Shown here: one piece after another, positions 10,408 to 19,242 of the stretch
Position numbering within the stretch: the first letter of the stretch is position 1
How the letters are laid out: each line of letters opens with the position of its first letter
NCBI GenBank assembly: GCA_009699205.1
Contig: WLOP01000007.1
Coordinates: 33,749 to 97,748 of the forward strand
Direction of reading: 5' to 3'
Source of the DNA: Actinomycetota bacterium
GTDB lineage: Bacteria; Actinomycetota; Actinomycetes; Nanopelagicales; Nanopelagicaceae
Length of the DNA: 64,000 nucleotides
The notes under the pieces: generated by a model
What the model saw: only the letters and a program-made list of their open reading frames with translations
What the model was told of the DNA's origin: nothing
Databases searched by the model: none
Made by a program: the position numbers and the translations under genes

Positions 10408-11678
10408 AATCTTTTGCCTCAAAATTCACAATTGACACCACCCCTCTAAGAAAATATCGGGATTTTCGATATTTGTGGGCCTCTGGGCTGGTTTCATACC
10501 TCGGTTCCATGATTACTTATGTCGCAGTCCCTTTTCAGATCAAAGAAATGACCCATTCTTACCTTGCAGTGGGGATCAGTGGCGCGGTCGAACTTATACC
10601 TCTCATAATTTTCGGTCTCTATGGTGGAGTACTCGCTGACTCTGTTGATCGCAAGAAAATGGTCTGGGCAACGGAGGCCGCTTCAGCTCTATTGACCTTA
10701 GTTCTATTCGCCAATGCAATGGCGCCTTCACCCAGTCTGGTATTGATCTATGTTGTTGCGGGGCTCTTTGCAGCAGTCGATGGATTGCAGCGACCAAGCT
10801 CGGATGCAATCTTGCCTAGAATTGTTGGCCACGCCGATCTTCCATCGGCAAGTGCCCTCATGAGCCTTCGTCGCCAATTTGGATTTATTGTCGGACCATC
10901 AATTGGCGGAATGATTATCTCTACATTCTCAGTGGCGGTCGGATTTGGTGTTGATGTAATTTCATTTCTATTCTCATTAGTCCTACTGTGGAAAGTAGGT
11001 TCGGTACCTCCAAACGAGAGCGCCGAAAAGCCATCTCTGGCAGGCTTATTTGAAGGTTTGCGGTATGCATTCAGCCGACAGGATTTGCTCGGAACATATC
11101 TCGTGGATCTTGCCGCTATGTTCTTTGCAATGCCCAACGCACTCTTTCCTTTTTGGGCAGATCAAATCGGAGCGCCTTGGGCCCTTGGATTCTTCTACGC
11201 GGCAGGAACAATTGGTTCAATCATCGTAACTTTGACCAGCGGTTGGATTAAAGATTATCGATTCCATGGCCGTGCAATTATTTGGGCAGCTATTGGATGG
11301 GGCATCGCAATTGCCTGTGCCGGACTCGTCCATTGGCTGCCACTGGTTCTGATATTTCTCATAATCGCTGGAGGTTCGGACATGATCAGCGCCCTATTTC
11401 GAGGTGCCATCTGGAATCAAACTATTCCCGACCAACTTCGCGGACGATTAGCAGGCATCGAACTACTTTCATATGCAGTCGGTCCGCTCGCTGGCCAATT
11501 ACGGGCCGCAACAATTGCATCCGCTACTTCATTAGCCTTCTCGGTAACTTCTGGCGGCGTTATTTGCATCATCGCAGTCATATTACTGGCCGGTTTTCTC
11601 CCAAAATTGAGGAAATATGACGTCAAAACGAACGAATTTGCAGTTCAAGAACGAAAAAATCGAGAATCTCTCAACTAA
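10404..11678 (+). CDS. MFS transporter (MFS_3 / EntS-like exporter)
   Basis: About 424 residues with 12 hydrophobic segments. The first cytoplasmic stretch PLRKYRDFRYLWASGLVSYLGSMITYVAVPFQI and the loop GGVLADSVDRKKMV (MFS motif A) are typical of the MFS_3 group of drug or siderophore exporters. The start is probably TTG at 10404, whose last bases overlap the panB stop; an in-frame ATG at 10350 would overlap panB by 58 nt. The substrate cannot be read. The C-terminal tail (KTNEFAVQERKNRESLN) is charged and cytoplasmic. Confidence 0.85.
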   Translation: MKSFASKFTIDTTPLRKYRDFRYLWASGLVSYLGSMITYVAVPFQIKEMTHSYLAVGISGAVELIPLIIFGLYGGVLADSVDRKKMVWATEAASALLTLVLFANAMAPSPSLVLIYVVAGLFAAVDGLQRPSSDAILPRIVGHADLPSASALMSLRRQFGFIVGPSIGGMIISTFSVAVGFGVDVISFLFSLVLLWKVGSVPPNESAEKPSLAGLFEGLRYAFSRQDLLGTYLVDLAAMFFAMPNALFPFWADQIGAPWALGFFYAAGTIGSIIVTLTSGWIKDYRFHGRAIIWAAIGWGIAIACAGLVHWLPLVLIFLIIAGGSDMISALFRGAIWNQTIPDQLRGRLAGIELLSYAVGPLAGQLRAATIASATSLAFSVTSGGVICIIAVILLAGFLPKLRKYDVKTNEFAVQERKNRESLN

Positions 11679-11861
11679 GAGTTCATGCCGGGTGAAATAA
11701 ATCTTTAAAAATCTCGTAAATGCACAAAAAAATAAAAAAAGTATTTTGCGACACGCACTACAAAAAATGTCACAAAATGCTGGCATTGTGTGCGATTTAC
11801 TGACACCCTTATCCCTGAACAGGTTCGGTGACGGATCGAACCATTCCGATTGGAGAAGTAC
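11679..11861 (+). promoter_or_regulatory. AT-rich upstream region of the histone-like gene
   Basis: 183 nt with no gene. It is very A/T-rich (runs of A at 11725-11741 and 11760-11767), typical of a strong, bent promoter region. An imperfect inverted repeat, CACAAAATG ... CATTGTGTG (about 11771-11792), could bind a regulator. GGAGAAG (11852-11858) is the ribosome-binding site and decides GTG 11862 as the start. No confident -35/-10 pair was identified. Confidence 0.45.
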
Positions 11862-12257
11862 GTGGCTGCAGCTAAGAAATCTGCTCCAAAGCGTCGCAAG
11901 AAGGCCGCTGCTAAGGCAGTAGCACCAAAGCGTCGTAAGAAGGCCGCTGCTAAGAAAGCAGTAGCACCAAAGAAGCGCAAGAAGGCAGCTGCCAAGAAGG
12001 CAGCTCCAAAGAAGCGCAAGAAGGCCGCTGCTAAGAAAGCAGCTCCAAAGCGCCGTAAGAAGGCAGCTGCTAAGAAAGCAGCTCCAAAGAAGCGCAAGAA
12101 GGCAGCTGCTAAGAAAGCAGCTCCAAAGAAGCGCAAGAAGGCAGCTGCTAAGAAAGCAGCTCCAAAGAAGCGCAAGAAGGCCGCTAAGAAGGCTGTTGCA
12201 GCTCCTGCTGCAGCTCCAAAGAAGCGTCGTCGTAAGAAGGCAGTTGCTGCCAAGTAA
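11862..12257 (+). CDS. Lys/Ala-rich histone H1-like DNA-binding protein
   Basis: 131 residues, nearly all Lys, Ala, Arg and Pro, built from a ~13-residue unit KKRKKAAAKKAAP repeated across the whole chain, ending KKRRRKKAVAAK. There is no folded domain; this is the composition of eukaryotic H1 tails, chlamydial/Bordetella H1-like proteins and the C-terminal tail of actinobacterial HupB. It most likely coats and compacts DNA. GTG at 11862 is chosen because GGAGAAG precedes it at 4 nt; the upstream TTG overlaps that site. A strong terminator follows directly, so it is monocistronic. Tandem DNA repeats make copy-number variation between strains likely. Confidence 0.88.
   Translation: MAAAKKSAPKRRKKAAAKAVAPKRRKKAAAKKAVAPKKRKKAAAKKAAPKKRKKAAAKKAAPKRRKKAAAKKAAPKKRKKAAAKKAAPKKRKKAAAKKAAPKKRKKAAKKAVAAPAAAPKKRRRKKAVAAK
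11880..12235 (+). repeat. Tandem ~36-39 bp coding repeats
   Basis: The unit gct/cca aag aag cgc aag aag gca gct gct aag aaa gca is repeated about nine to ten times with a few synonymous and one-codon length changes, within the histone-like gene. The repeats keep the reading frame and show codon-level near identity, indicating recent expansion. Confidence 0.85.
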
Positions 12258-12264
12258 CGACATT

Positions 12265-12299
12265 AAAAAGACCCGCCACGAAAGTGGCGGGTCTTTTTT
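12265..12299. terminator. Strong rho-independent terminator
   Basis: Stem GACCCGCCAC / GTGGCGGGTC (12270-12279, 12284-12293) with a GAAA tetraloop, flanked by A-run and T-run (AAAAA, TTTTTT). It can end transcription of the histone-like gene on the plus strand and, because of the A-run on the other side, also of marR on the minus strand. Confidence 0.92.
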
Positions 12300-12319
12300 A
12301 TTTAATAATCTTTTTATTG

Positions 12320-12808
12320 CTACTGATTTTCACTCACATCTTTGCGAAGTTGGCTACTAACTTTTTCAAATATTGAAGCAAGAGCAACTTGGTCGGCCTT
12401 GCTTAAATGATCAACAAATCTTGCTCGCACACTTGCCACATGATCTGGGGCGGCAGCCACTATCGCCTTCCAGCCCTTAGCTGTCATGACCGCGAAATAT
12501 CCTCTCTTATCTACAGGACATGCCTCGCGCTTTACCCATCCGGCTTTTTCCATCACTTTCATACGGTGAGAAAGACGCGAGCGCGAGAGCATCGCTATAT
12601 CTGCCAACTCGCTCATCCGCATGCGCCGTTCGGGAGCATCGCTCAATTGAGCCAAAATCTCGTAGTCGGACATAGATAAATCATGCTCTTCGAGGTCTAA
12701 ATCAAGGGCCTCGAGTAAGCGCCTGCTAGCAACAATGTAATTGCGCCAGGCCTTCATTTCGGTAGGGGTCAGCCAGGCAGGAGCCGTCGCCTTGTTATGT
12801 CGTACCAT
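12320..12808 (-). CDS. MarR family transcriptional regulator
   Basis: A 162-residue MarR-type winged helix protein: helices around LTPTEMKAWRNYIVASRRLLEALDLDLEEHDLSMSDYEILAQLSDAPERRMRMSELADIAMLSRSRLSHRMKVMEKAGWVKR, with the wing DKRGYFAVMTAKG. Such proteins bind DNA as dimers and often respond to phenolic or oxidative ligands. TACACT lies exactly 6 nt before the ATG (leaderless pattern). It is divergent from the M13 peptidase gene with only ~75 nt between starts, so it may regulate itself and that gene; no clear palindrome was seen there. Confidence 0.9.
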   Translation of the reverse strand: MVRHNKATAPAWLTPTEMKAWRNYIVASRRLLEALDLDLEEHDLSMSDYEILAQLSDAPERRMRMSELADIAMLSRSRLSHRMKVMEKAGWVKREACPVDKRGYFAVMTAKGWKAIVAAAPDHVASVRARFVDHLSKADQVALASIFEKVSSQLRKDVSENQ

Positions 12809-12882
12809 TGGGACAGTGTAGCCAACAGTTGAATCTTCAACTAGTTGCTTGAGCCCAATGTTTAGGAATGAGTGGAAGCGCC

Positions 12883-14838
12883 ATGAAGAGTGGAATCGAT
12901 AAGAGCCATATTGACTCGCAATTTCGCCCCCAGGATGATCTCTTCCGCTTTATGAATGGCGTGTGGTTGGCAACCTCTGAGATTCCTGCAGATCGAGCAG
13001 CCGATGGTGCCTTCTATTGGTTACGAGATCAATCAGAGAAGCAGGTTCGAGAGATTATTGAAAGCACCGCTAGCGCACCTGCAGAAGCGGGAAGTGTTGC
13101 TCGCAAAATCGGTGACCTCTATCGCTCATTTATGGATGAAGCTCGGGCGCAAGAATTGGGCATCTCCCCCATCGCCTCAGATTTAAAGCTAGCGCAATCG
13201 ATTTCTAACCGAGAAGAATTCCTCACAGTCTTAGGAACGTTAGAAGAGGCCGGGCTTGGTGGACTTTTCTACGGATATATCACGACAGATAATAAGAAAT
13301 CCGATGAGAACATTCTCTACTTTGGACAATCTGGTCTCAGCCTGCCCGATGAGGCGTATTACCGAGAAGATGAATATGCCCCCATCCGTGAAGGCCTGCT
13401 TGCTCATATCGAAAAGATGTTCTCCTTAGCCAATCTTGAAAATGGGGCTTCGCTGGCCAAGCTAATTCTCGAGTTAGAGACCGAGTTGGCAAGCCACCAT
13501 TGGGATCAAGTCCGAGATCGCGATGCAACCTTGACCTATAACAAATTTACCTTTGCACAATTGGCGGAAATTTCAGCGGGATTTGATTGGCAAGCGTGGA
13601 ATTCTGGGGCGCAAGTTCCCACTCAGGTCATGGCCAATATCGTGGTGCGCCAACCTTCATTTTTCACAGGGCTAGGGAAAATGCTCGCAGCCTTCGACCT
13701 CGACAAGTGGCGCGCATGGCTGACATGGCAAGTGCTCACCGGTTCGGCCTCCTATCTCAACTCAGAGCTAGTCAATGAGAATTTCAATTTTTATGGCACC
13801 ACCCTTTCTGGAGTTCCACAATTAAAGGAGCGCTGGAAGCGAGGCGTGGGGTTGGTAGAAGGTTCCCTTGGCGAGGCAGTCGGTGAGCTCTATGTGGCAA
13901 AGCATTTCCCCCCTGCAGCAAAAGCCCGCATGGTGCAACTGGTTTCCAATCTCATCGAAGCATATCGAGTCGATATTCACGCTCTCGATTGGATGAGCGC
14001 CGATACCAAGGTTAAGGCGCTAGATAAACTCAACAAGTTCACGCCGAAAATTGGCTATCCAGATAAATGGCGTGATTACTCATCTTTGGCGATTTCTAGT
14101 GATGAGTTGATAACCAACCTCAAGGCGATTTCCCGCTTTGCTCGAGATTTTGAATATGCAAAAATCGGAAAGCCAGTTGATCGCAGCGAATGGTTTATGA
14201 CCCCGCAGACCGTCAACGCTTATTACAACCCTGGCATGAACGAGATTGTTTTCCCTGCCGCTATTTTGCAGCCCCCTTTCTTTGATCTCGATTCCGATGA
14301 TGCCGCTAACTACGGCGGAATCGGCGCAGTTATTGGCCACGAAATCGGCCATGGCTTCGATGATCAAGGCGCAAAATATGATGGAGATGGCAACCTCAAC
14401 GACTGGTGGAGCGATAGCGATCGAGTCGAGTTCGAAAAACGCTCCAAGAAATTAATCGAGCAATACGATGCGCTCTCTCCAGAGGAAACTCCTGGATCAC
14501 ATGTAAATGGCGCTCTCACTATTGGTGAAAATATCGGAGACTTGGGCGGGCTTACTATCGCTCACAAAGCTTACGAAATTTCCCTAGGCGGTAAAGCTGC
14601 TCCAGAACTCGATGGCTTTAGCGGTTTCCAACGCCTCTTCTTGGGATGGGCTCAAGTGTGGCGCACCAAGATTCGCCCCGAAGAGACAAAACGTCGCTTG
14701 GCAACTGACCCACACTCACCTGCAGAATTTCGTTGCAACCAAGTAATAGCCAACCTCAATGAATATTACGAAGCGTTCGACGTGAAAGAAGGCGACAAAC
14801 TTTGGCGCGACCCGGCTGAGCGAGTGCGCATTTGGTAA
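12883..14838 (+). CDS. pepO: M13 family zinc metallopeptidase (PepO/neprilysin-like)
   Basis: About 651 residues without signal peptide or membrane helix, so a cytoplasmic PepO-type enzyme. N-terminal M13 domain (QDDLFRFMNGVWLATSEIP), then the catalytic domain with NAYYNPGMNEIVFPAAILQPPFF, zinc motif VIGHEIGHGFDDQG (His-Glu-x-x-His around residues 486-490) and the third ligand in ENIGDLGG (~549), ending CNQVIANLNEYYEAFDV. It cleaves short peptides. ATG 12883 has GGAAG at a good distance; ATG 12868 is an alternative adding five residues. It overlaps tgt by 7 nt. Confidence 0.93.
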   Translation: MKSGIDKSHIDSQFRPQDDLFRFMNGVWLATSEIPADRAADGAFYWLRDQSEKQVREIIESTASAPAEAGSVARKIGDLYRSFMDEARAQELGISPIASDLKLAQSISNREEFLTVLGTLEEAGLGGLFYGYITTDNKKSDENILYFGQSGLSLPDEAYYREDEYAPIREGLLAHIEKMFSLANLENGASLAKLILELETELASHHWDQVRDRDATLTYNKFTFAQLAEISAGFDWQAWNSGAQVPTQVMANIVVRQPSFFTGLGKMLAAFDLDKWRAWLTWQVLTGSASYLNSELVNENFNFYGTTLSGVPQLKERWKRGVGLVEGSLGEAVGELYVAKHFPPAAKARMVQLVSNLIEAYRVDIHALDWMSADTKVKALDKLNKFTPKIGYPDKWRDYSSLAISSDELITNLKAISRFARDFEYAKIGKPVDRSEWFMTPQTVNAYYNPGMNEIVFPAAILQPPFFDLDSDDAANYGGIGAVIGHEIGHGFDDQGAKYDGDGNLNDWWSDSDRVEFEKRSKKLIEQYDALSPEETPGSHVNGALTIGENIGDLGGLTIAHKAYEISLGGKAAPELDGFSGFQRLFLGWAQVWRTKIRPEETKRRLATDPHSPAEFRCNQVIANLNEYYEAFDVKEGDKLWRDPAERVRIW

Positions 14839-16082
14839 AGAGTTCGTTCTCATTCGACATTACCTCGGAGATATCCCCGGGTAATGGCGCACGAGCACGC
14901 ACTGGCCGAATCACTACTCCTCATGGAGTTATTGAAACGCCAGCCTTTATACCTGTAGGCACTAAGGCAACTGTTAAATCAGTTCTACCTGAATCTATGA
15001 AAGATCTTGGCGCGCAAGCAATATTGGCCAATGCCTACCATCTCTATTTACAGCCCGGTGCCGATATCTTGGAGGAAGCTGGCGGTCTTTCGACATTTAT
15101 GAATTGGACTGGCCCCACTTTTACCGATAGCGGAGGATTTCAAGTTCTCTCACTTGGCGTGGGGTTCAAGAAAGTATTGGCCATGGATGCAACAACATTT
15201 CGCCGCGATGATGTGATTGCTCATAATAAAGAACGGCTTGCCCACGTTGACGACGATGGCGTGACCTTCAAATCTCACCTCGATGGATCGATGCATCGCT
15301 TCACCCCAGAGGTATCGATGCAGGTCCAACATAAAATCGGCGCTGACATCATCTTCGCCTTCGATGAATGCACGACGCTCCATAACACTCGCGGCTATCA
15401 AGAGGGGGCGATAGAGCGCACATCAGCCTGGGCGACGCGATGTCTTGATGAACATTACAAATTGACGCAAGAGCGCGTTAAAAGCCCATATCAGGCTCTT
15501 TTTGGGGTCATCCAGGGCGCGCAATACGAAGACTTGCGACGAATGGCAGCTAAAGATTTAGGTTTCAAACAATCATCAGGAATTTCATTTGATGGCTTCG
15601 GCATTGGCGGCGCGCTAGATAAAGGCGCCCTTGGGCAAATTGTGGGATGGGTCAACGAAGAGCTGCCCCGTGAAAAGCCCAAGCATCTACTTGGAATTGG
15701 TGCACCAGAGGACCTCTTCGTGGGGGTCGAAGCGGGTATCGATACTTTTGACTGTGTTCTAGCTTCTCGAATCGCCCGTACATCTGCGGTATATACACGG
15801 ACTGGGCGATTTAATATTTCCAATGCGACCTATAAACGTCAATTTGTACCGATTGATGACAGTTGCGATTGCTATACCTGCACTCATTACACCAGGGCTT
15901 ACCTGCACCATTTATTCCGCGGTAAAGAAATATTGGCCGCGACTTTGGCAACGATTCATAATGAACGCTTTATCGTCGGCCTAGTAGATCAGATGCGCCA
16001 CAGTCTTCGTGATGGAACATTTGTCGAACTTAAAGAAGAATTTATGGCTCACTACACTTTTAAGCCAGTAGCCGGTCACTAA
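14832..16082 (+). CDS. tgt: tRNA-guanine transglycosylase
   Basis: A 416-residue TGT: TPAFIPVGTKATVKSV, substrate-pocket TDSGGFQVLSLG (active-site Asp), GVIQGAQYEDLR, LLGIGAPEDLFVGVEAGIDTFDCVLASRIAR and the zinc site CDCYTC...H. It swaps the wobble guanine of Asp/Asn/His/Tyr tRNAs for preQ1 or queuine. Start TTG at 14832 overlaps the peptidase stop by 7 nt, so the two are translationally linked though functionally unrelated. No queC/D/E/F/A genes are in the window, so whether the cell makes or salvages the base cannot be said. Confidence 0.95.
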   Translation: MVKSSFSFDITSEISPGNGARARTGRITTPHGVIETPAFIPVGTKATVKSVLPESMKDLGAQAILANAYHLYLQPGADILEEAGGLSTFMNWTGPTFTDSGGFQVLSLGVGFKKVLAMDATTFRRDDVIAHNKERLAHVDDDGVTFKSHLDGSMHRFTPEVSMQVQHKIGADIIFAFDECTTLHNTRGYQEGAIERTSAWATRCLDEHYKLTQERVKSPYQALFGVIQGAQYEDLRRMAAKDLGFKQSSGISFDGFGIGGALDKGALGQIVGWVNEELPREKPKHLLGIGAPEDLFVGVEAGIDTFDCVLASRIARTSAVYTRTGRFNISNATYKRQFVPIDDSCDCYTCTHYTRAYLHHLFRGKEILAATLATIHNERFIVGLVDQMRHSLRDGTFVELKEEFMAHYTFKPVAGH

Positions 16083-16088
16083 GATTTC

Positions 16089-17621
16089 TTAAGGCGCAAT
16101 AGCTAACGTAATCGTCCTTGTAACTGGAGCATAGGTAACTGCACTATCTGCCGGACTGTCACCATACTCAACGATATAGCCCATGTAATGGTCTTCCCAA
16201 CCGTTTTCAGAGAAGTTATTCCAAAGGCCGTTATCTCCTGCCAGCATTTGTAAGGCGGGCTCGTTAAAAGCTCCGCAGTCGGAACCGTAACAATTAGGTT
16301 CGTTTCCATTCCAAGCAGCATACGTTGCCGATGCAGAGTAATTGGAAAACAGAACGTTGTATTCGGGAGCGCGATCATCTGCCCAGACCCAACTACCTTG
16401 ACTGCTTCGATCGCTACCTCCTAGCCATACTTGCTGGCCGCCGACCTTTTGGTTGATATAGGCATTTTCCTCCGCAGTGGTTACGGTAGCAAAGTAACCA
16501 CAGAGTCCATTGAATGAATATGGACATGAATTCCGAGATGAATTAAGGCCAGTTGAAATTATATCTCCACGTAAATTGCCAGAGTATGAAATCGAAGAAC
16601 CAGTGATTGCATTAAAGGCACCCAACCAAGTGACTGAATCTTCAACCCACTGGTAATAATGGCCGTTCTCTGGGTTAAAGGCGATGTTGGCATCAGATGA
16701 TGACCCGGTATCAGAAACCGTTGTAGCAATTGTTGGCGATCCAGAACAACCAGTAGGGTCATACATCATTGAATCGAGAGCTTGATTTATCGCAGTAGGT
16801 GAACCTACAAATCCAATTTCGGTTGCACTCAGACCAAGTGGATCTTGGTAGCCAAGGACAGTACTTAATCCTGGAATTGCATCATCGATAAATAAGAGGC
16901 CGCACGAAGCTACTGCCACAATGCGCACATCATTTCTGTAACCCGAAATCTCGAGTATGTCTTGAGAAGCGGACGTAAGGGCAAGATTTACATTGAGAAG
17001 TGAATTGGTGATTGGGACGTCTCCGCCATCGCCACCTAAGGAAGTTGCTCCACCGACATTTACTCTCGTTTCTAAAGTCATTTTATAGACAGAGTCAGCC
17101 GTTGCTGCGGAGTGCAAAATAGTCAAAGTGAAACCTGTTGCCGACACATCAGAAGTTGAAAAAGCCCCGCCAGATGCTGGTTTAGTGAAAGCTGACGCAC
17201 TGCCGACGCCATCGGCAACTGTGAAGTAGACGTAAGGAGTGTCTTGGGTTCCGCGTGAATCGAGATTGAGTTTGGTGTTACTGCTCTCGCCATAAAATGA
17301 AAATATGAAGTCGTTTCCAGAACATGCTGCGGGTATACCTGCAACCGTGACGCTTGATAGATAGAAGGATCCATCTCCTTCAACATTTGTAAAGGATGAA
17401 TGTGGAGTAATCGTCAAGGTTTCGCCTTCGGAGCAAGAAACAGTTTGAGCAACGCCTTGGCCGAATTCCACTGGTCCAGAGTTAATATTTATATTCGCTG
17501 CCAGAGTTGCACCTAGGCCAATGAGGGCGGCGAGAAAACTACATCCAAGCAGGACTTTAATTGACTTCTGATTGATTGGATGAAACTTCTTTCTAGAAGT
17601 TAGGTCGAGTATTGTTTTCAT
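16089..17621 (-). CDS. Exported protein with C-type-lectin-like C-terminal domain
   Basis: 510 residues. N-terminal export segment VLLGCSFLAALIGLGATLAA (about 24-43), then a module beginning NININSGPVEFGQGVAQTVSC shared with the neighbouring gene. Residues ~330-500 look like a C-type lectin-like domain: GHYYQWVEDSVTWLGAFNAI, QQVWLGGSDRSSQGSWVWADD, WNGNEPN (the EPN type associated with mannose-like ligands), GLWNN and GYIVEYG. No sortase motif or C-terminal helix; the N-terminal segment may act as signal or anchor. Likely a surface or secreted binding protein. It ends 6 nt after the convergent tgt stop; 8 nt separate it from the paralogue upstream, so they form an operon. Confidence 0.75.
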   Translation of the reverse strand: MKTILDLTSRKKFHPINQKSIKVLLGCSFLAALIGLGATLAANININSGPVEFGQGVAQTVSCSEGETLTITPHSSFTNVEGDGSFYLSSVTVAGIPAACSGNDFIFSFYGESSNTKLNLDSRGTQDTPYVYFTVADGVGSASAFTKPASGGAFSTSDVSATGFTLTILHSAATADSVYKMTLETRVNVGGATSLGGDGGDVPITNSLLNVNLALTSASQDILEISGYRNDVRIVAVASCGLLFIDDAIPGLSTVLGYQDPLGLSATEIGFVGSPTAINQALDSMMYDPTGCSGSPTIATTVSDTGSSSDANIAFNPENGHYYQWVEDSVTWLGAFNAITGSSISYSGNLRGDIISTGLNSSRNSCPYSFNGLCGYFATVTTAEENAYINQKVGGQQVWLGGSDRSSQGSWVWADDRAPEYNVLFSNYSASATYAAWNGNEPNCYGSDCGAFNEPALQMLAGDNGLWNNFSENGWEDHYMGYIVEYGDSPADSAVTYAPVTRTITLAIAP

Positions 17622-17629
17622 AGGTGCAT

Positions 17630-19084
17630 CTACCCAAACGCCCTGATTGGTCGAGTCTTAAAGCCCCAAGTGCGAACTTCGGGACTGCAGACCAAAGTGC
17701 TCCCAGGAGGAGTGCCATACCAACATTGGTAGGCCGTACTACTCACGTCGTAATCTGAGGAACTCCAGTAATTCAATTGAGTGAATCCACCTATAGTCGC
17801 TCTTAAGGGATACATAAGTTCTAATTCATCCAACGATGGCGCAAACCAATCGGCAGTTGAGTTGGGGCTTACATATGCATCAGATGCTGGCCCGACACCG
17901 GCGCTGCAATTGTCGATGAGATTTTGAGTGTTGGTTGCGCCATCTCCGATAGCGATCAACATTGCGAAGGTATCGGTGTGGCCATCTTTTAACGTGCAGA
18001 AAATAGGAGTGTCAATGGCCGCGGGGGCTGCCTCTAAATAGGTCCAACCAGCATATTCTGCAGCTGAATCCACGTAGAAAACTTTTCCTCCCCCTGGTCC
18101 CACGTCGCCGACAATGCACGTGCCGCCTTGCGCGCAACTTAATTCTGAGTTCACCGTTACATACAGGTGCTCTGTTGAGGTAGTTCCATCTGCAGCAGTT
18201 ACCGTGAAAGTAATTGTTCTGGTATCTCCAGGTGTAATTGATCCTGTCCCACTAATGCCTGACACTACGGCGCCAGAATCGTTAGGTGTAGCTACCAAGG
18301 CAAGGGATGTTGCGTAGTCAACGGTCAGCGTTGATCCCACTGTTGTCGATTGTCCGTTTACTGTAAGCGTTGATAAAGAGGTGTCGGATGAAAGCAGAAC
18401 TGGCGGGGCTACCGGCGCGGTTTCGCCAGTCTCGATTAGAATCTTGTAAATCTCGGTGGCATCTGGAATTGGGAAGTTCACATCTGGAGCGTCACTTCCA
18501 TAGCAATCTGCACCTATTTGAACTGTGAAACTTCCATTTATTTCTGACGAATTTCCTGTGGCATCACTTACGTCGTAATATGCATAGCTCCCCACTGTTG
18601 ACGCAGCAAATGGTGTGTCAGTCCCGTCGTAATGAATAACGAGCTGAGTGCCGTACCCCACTTGCGCGGCAATGCTCTCGTTGTAGCAAGCGCCATAAAG
18701 AGTAAATGGTCGATCAGGATTTTCTGCATTGCTCTCGGGCAGGGCCTTGATAGTAAAGTCCACTCCGTTGCAACCTTCGGGAATATTGCTCACCGTAATT
18801 GAGGTCATGCGAAAACTTCCAGCACCAGACTCATTGAAAAAAGTTGATTGGGGGGTAATTGTTAAGGAAGGATTTGAGCCACCGCATGCAACAGTTTGAC
18901 TAATCCCTTGCCCGAATTCCACTGGTCCAGAGTTAATATTTATATTCGCAGCAAGAGTCGAACTGAGCCCAATAGCGACTGCGAGAAATCCAATTCCTAG
19001 CGCGAACTTCTTGGATTTCTTCGACTTTTTGGAGTTAGCGGAGAAGTGAGAGTTATTGGATTTTTCAAAATCAAAAACAGACAT
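17630..19084 (-). CDS. Exported protein with cadherin-like and Lcl/DUF1566-like domains
   Basis: 484 residues. After a basic N-terminus and membrane segment (FALGIGFLAVAIGLSSTLAA) comes NININSGPVEFGQGISQTVAC, nearly identical to the downstream paralogue. Middle: LSTLTVNGQSTTVGSTLTVDYATSLALVA..., a cadherin-like beta-sandwich repeat. C-terminus: GDVGPGGGKVFYVDSAAEYAGWTYLEAAP ... WFAPSLDELELMYP ... YWSSSDYDVSSTAYQCWYG, resembling the Lcl/DUF1566 domain family, a relative of collagen-like or lectin-fold surface domains. Cys pairs suggest disulfides outside the cell. First gene of the two-gene exported operon; function inferred only as surface binding. Confidence 0.72.
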   Translation of the reverse strand: MSVFDFEKSNNSHFSANSKKSKKSKKFALGIGFLAVAIGLSSTLAANININSGPVEFGQGISQTVACGGSNPSLTITPQSTFFNESGAGSFRMTSITVSNIPEGCNGVDFTIKALPESNAENPDRPFTLYGACYNESIAAQVGYGTQLVIHYDGTDTPFAASTVGSYAYYDVSDATGNSSEINGSFTVQIGADCYGSDAPDVNFPIPDATEIYKILIETGETAPVAPPVLLSSDTSLSTLTVNGQSTTVGSTLTVDYATSLALVATPNDSGAVVSGISGTGSITPGDTRTITFTVTAADGTTSTEHLYVTVNSELSCAQGGTCIVGDVGPGGGKVFYVDSAAEYAGWTYLEAAPAAIDTPIFCTLKDGHTDTFAMLIAIGDGATNTQNLIDNCSAGVGPASDAYVSPNSTADWFAPSLDELELMYPLRATIGGFTQLNYWSSSDYDVSSTAYQCWYGTPPGSTLVCSPEVRTWGFKTRPIRAFG

Positions 19085-19242
19085 TCACCGCTCCTTTCCC
19101 TTAGGTGCCCCAGCCAAATCAAGCCAAAGTTCACGCATAAGGCTCCTCTGAGGAAGAGAAAGGGTCAATCTTGAGGTTGGGAAAACCATACATTTTGGAG
19201 CGTTTAACTCCTTTTTGGGTGCCTTGACTACCCTTACCTTCC

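Noticed and set aside
11880..12235. CRISPR-like tandem array
   Set aside because: Repeats are contiguous, in frame and coding; there are no unique spacers and no cas genes. No CRISPR array was seen anywhere in the window.
11583..12263. Long minus-strand open frames opposite the histone-like gene
   Set aside because: They are mirror translations of the codon-biased repeats (Leu/Cys/Trp or Ala/Phe runs) and have no start context or homology.
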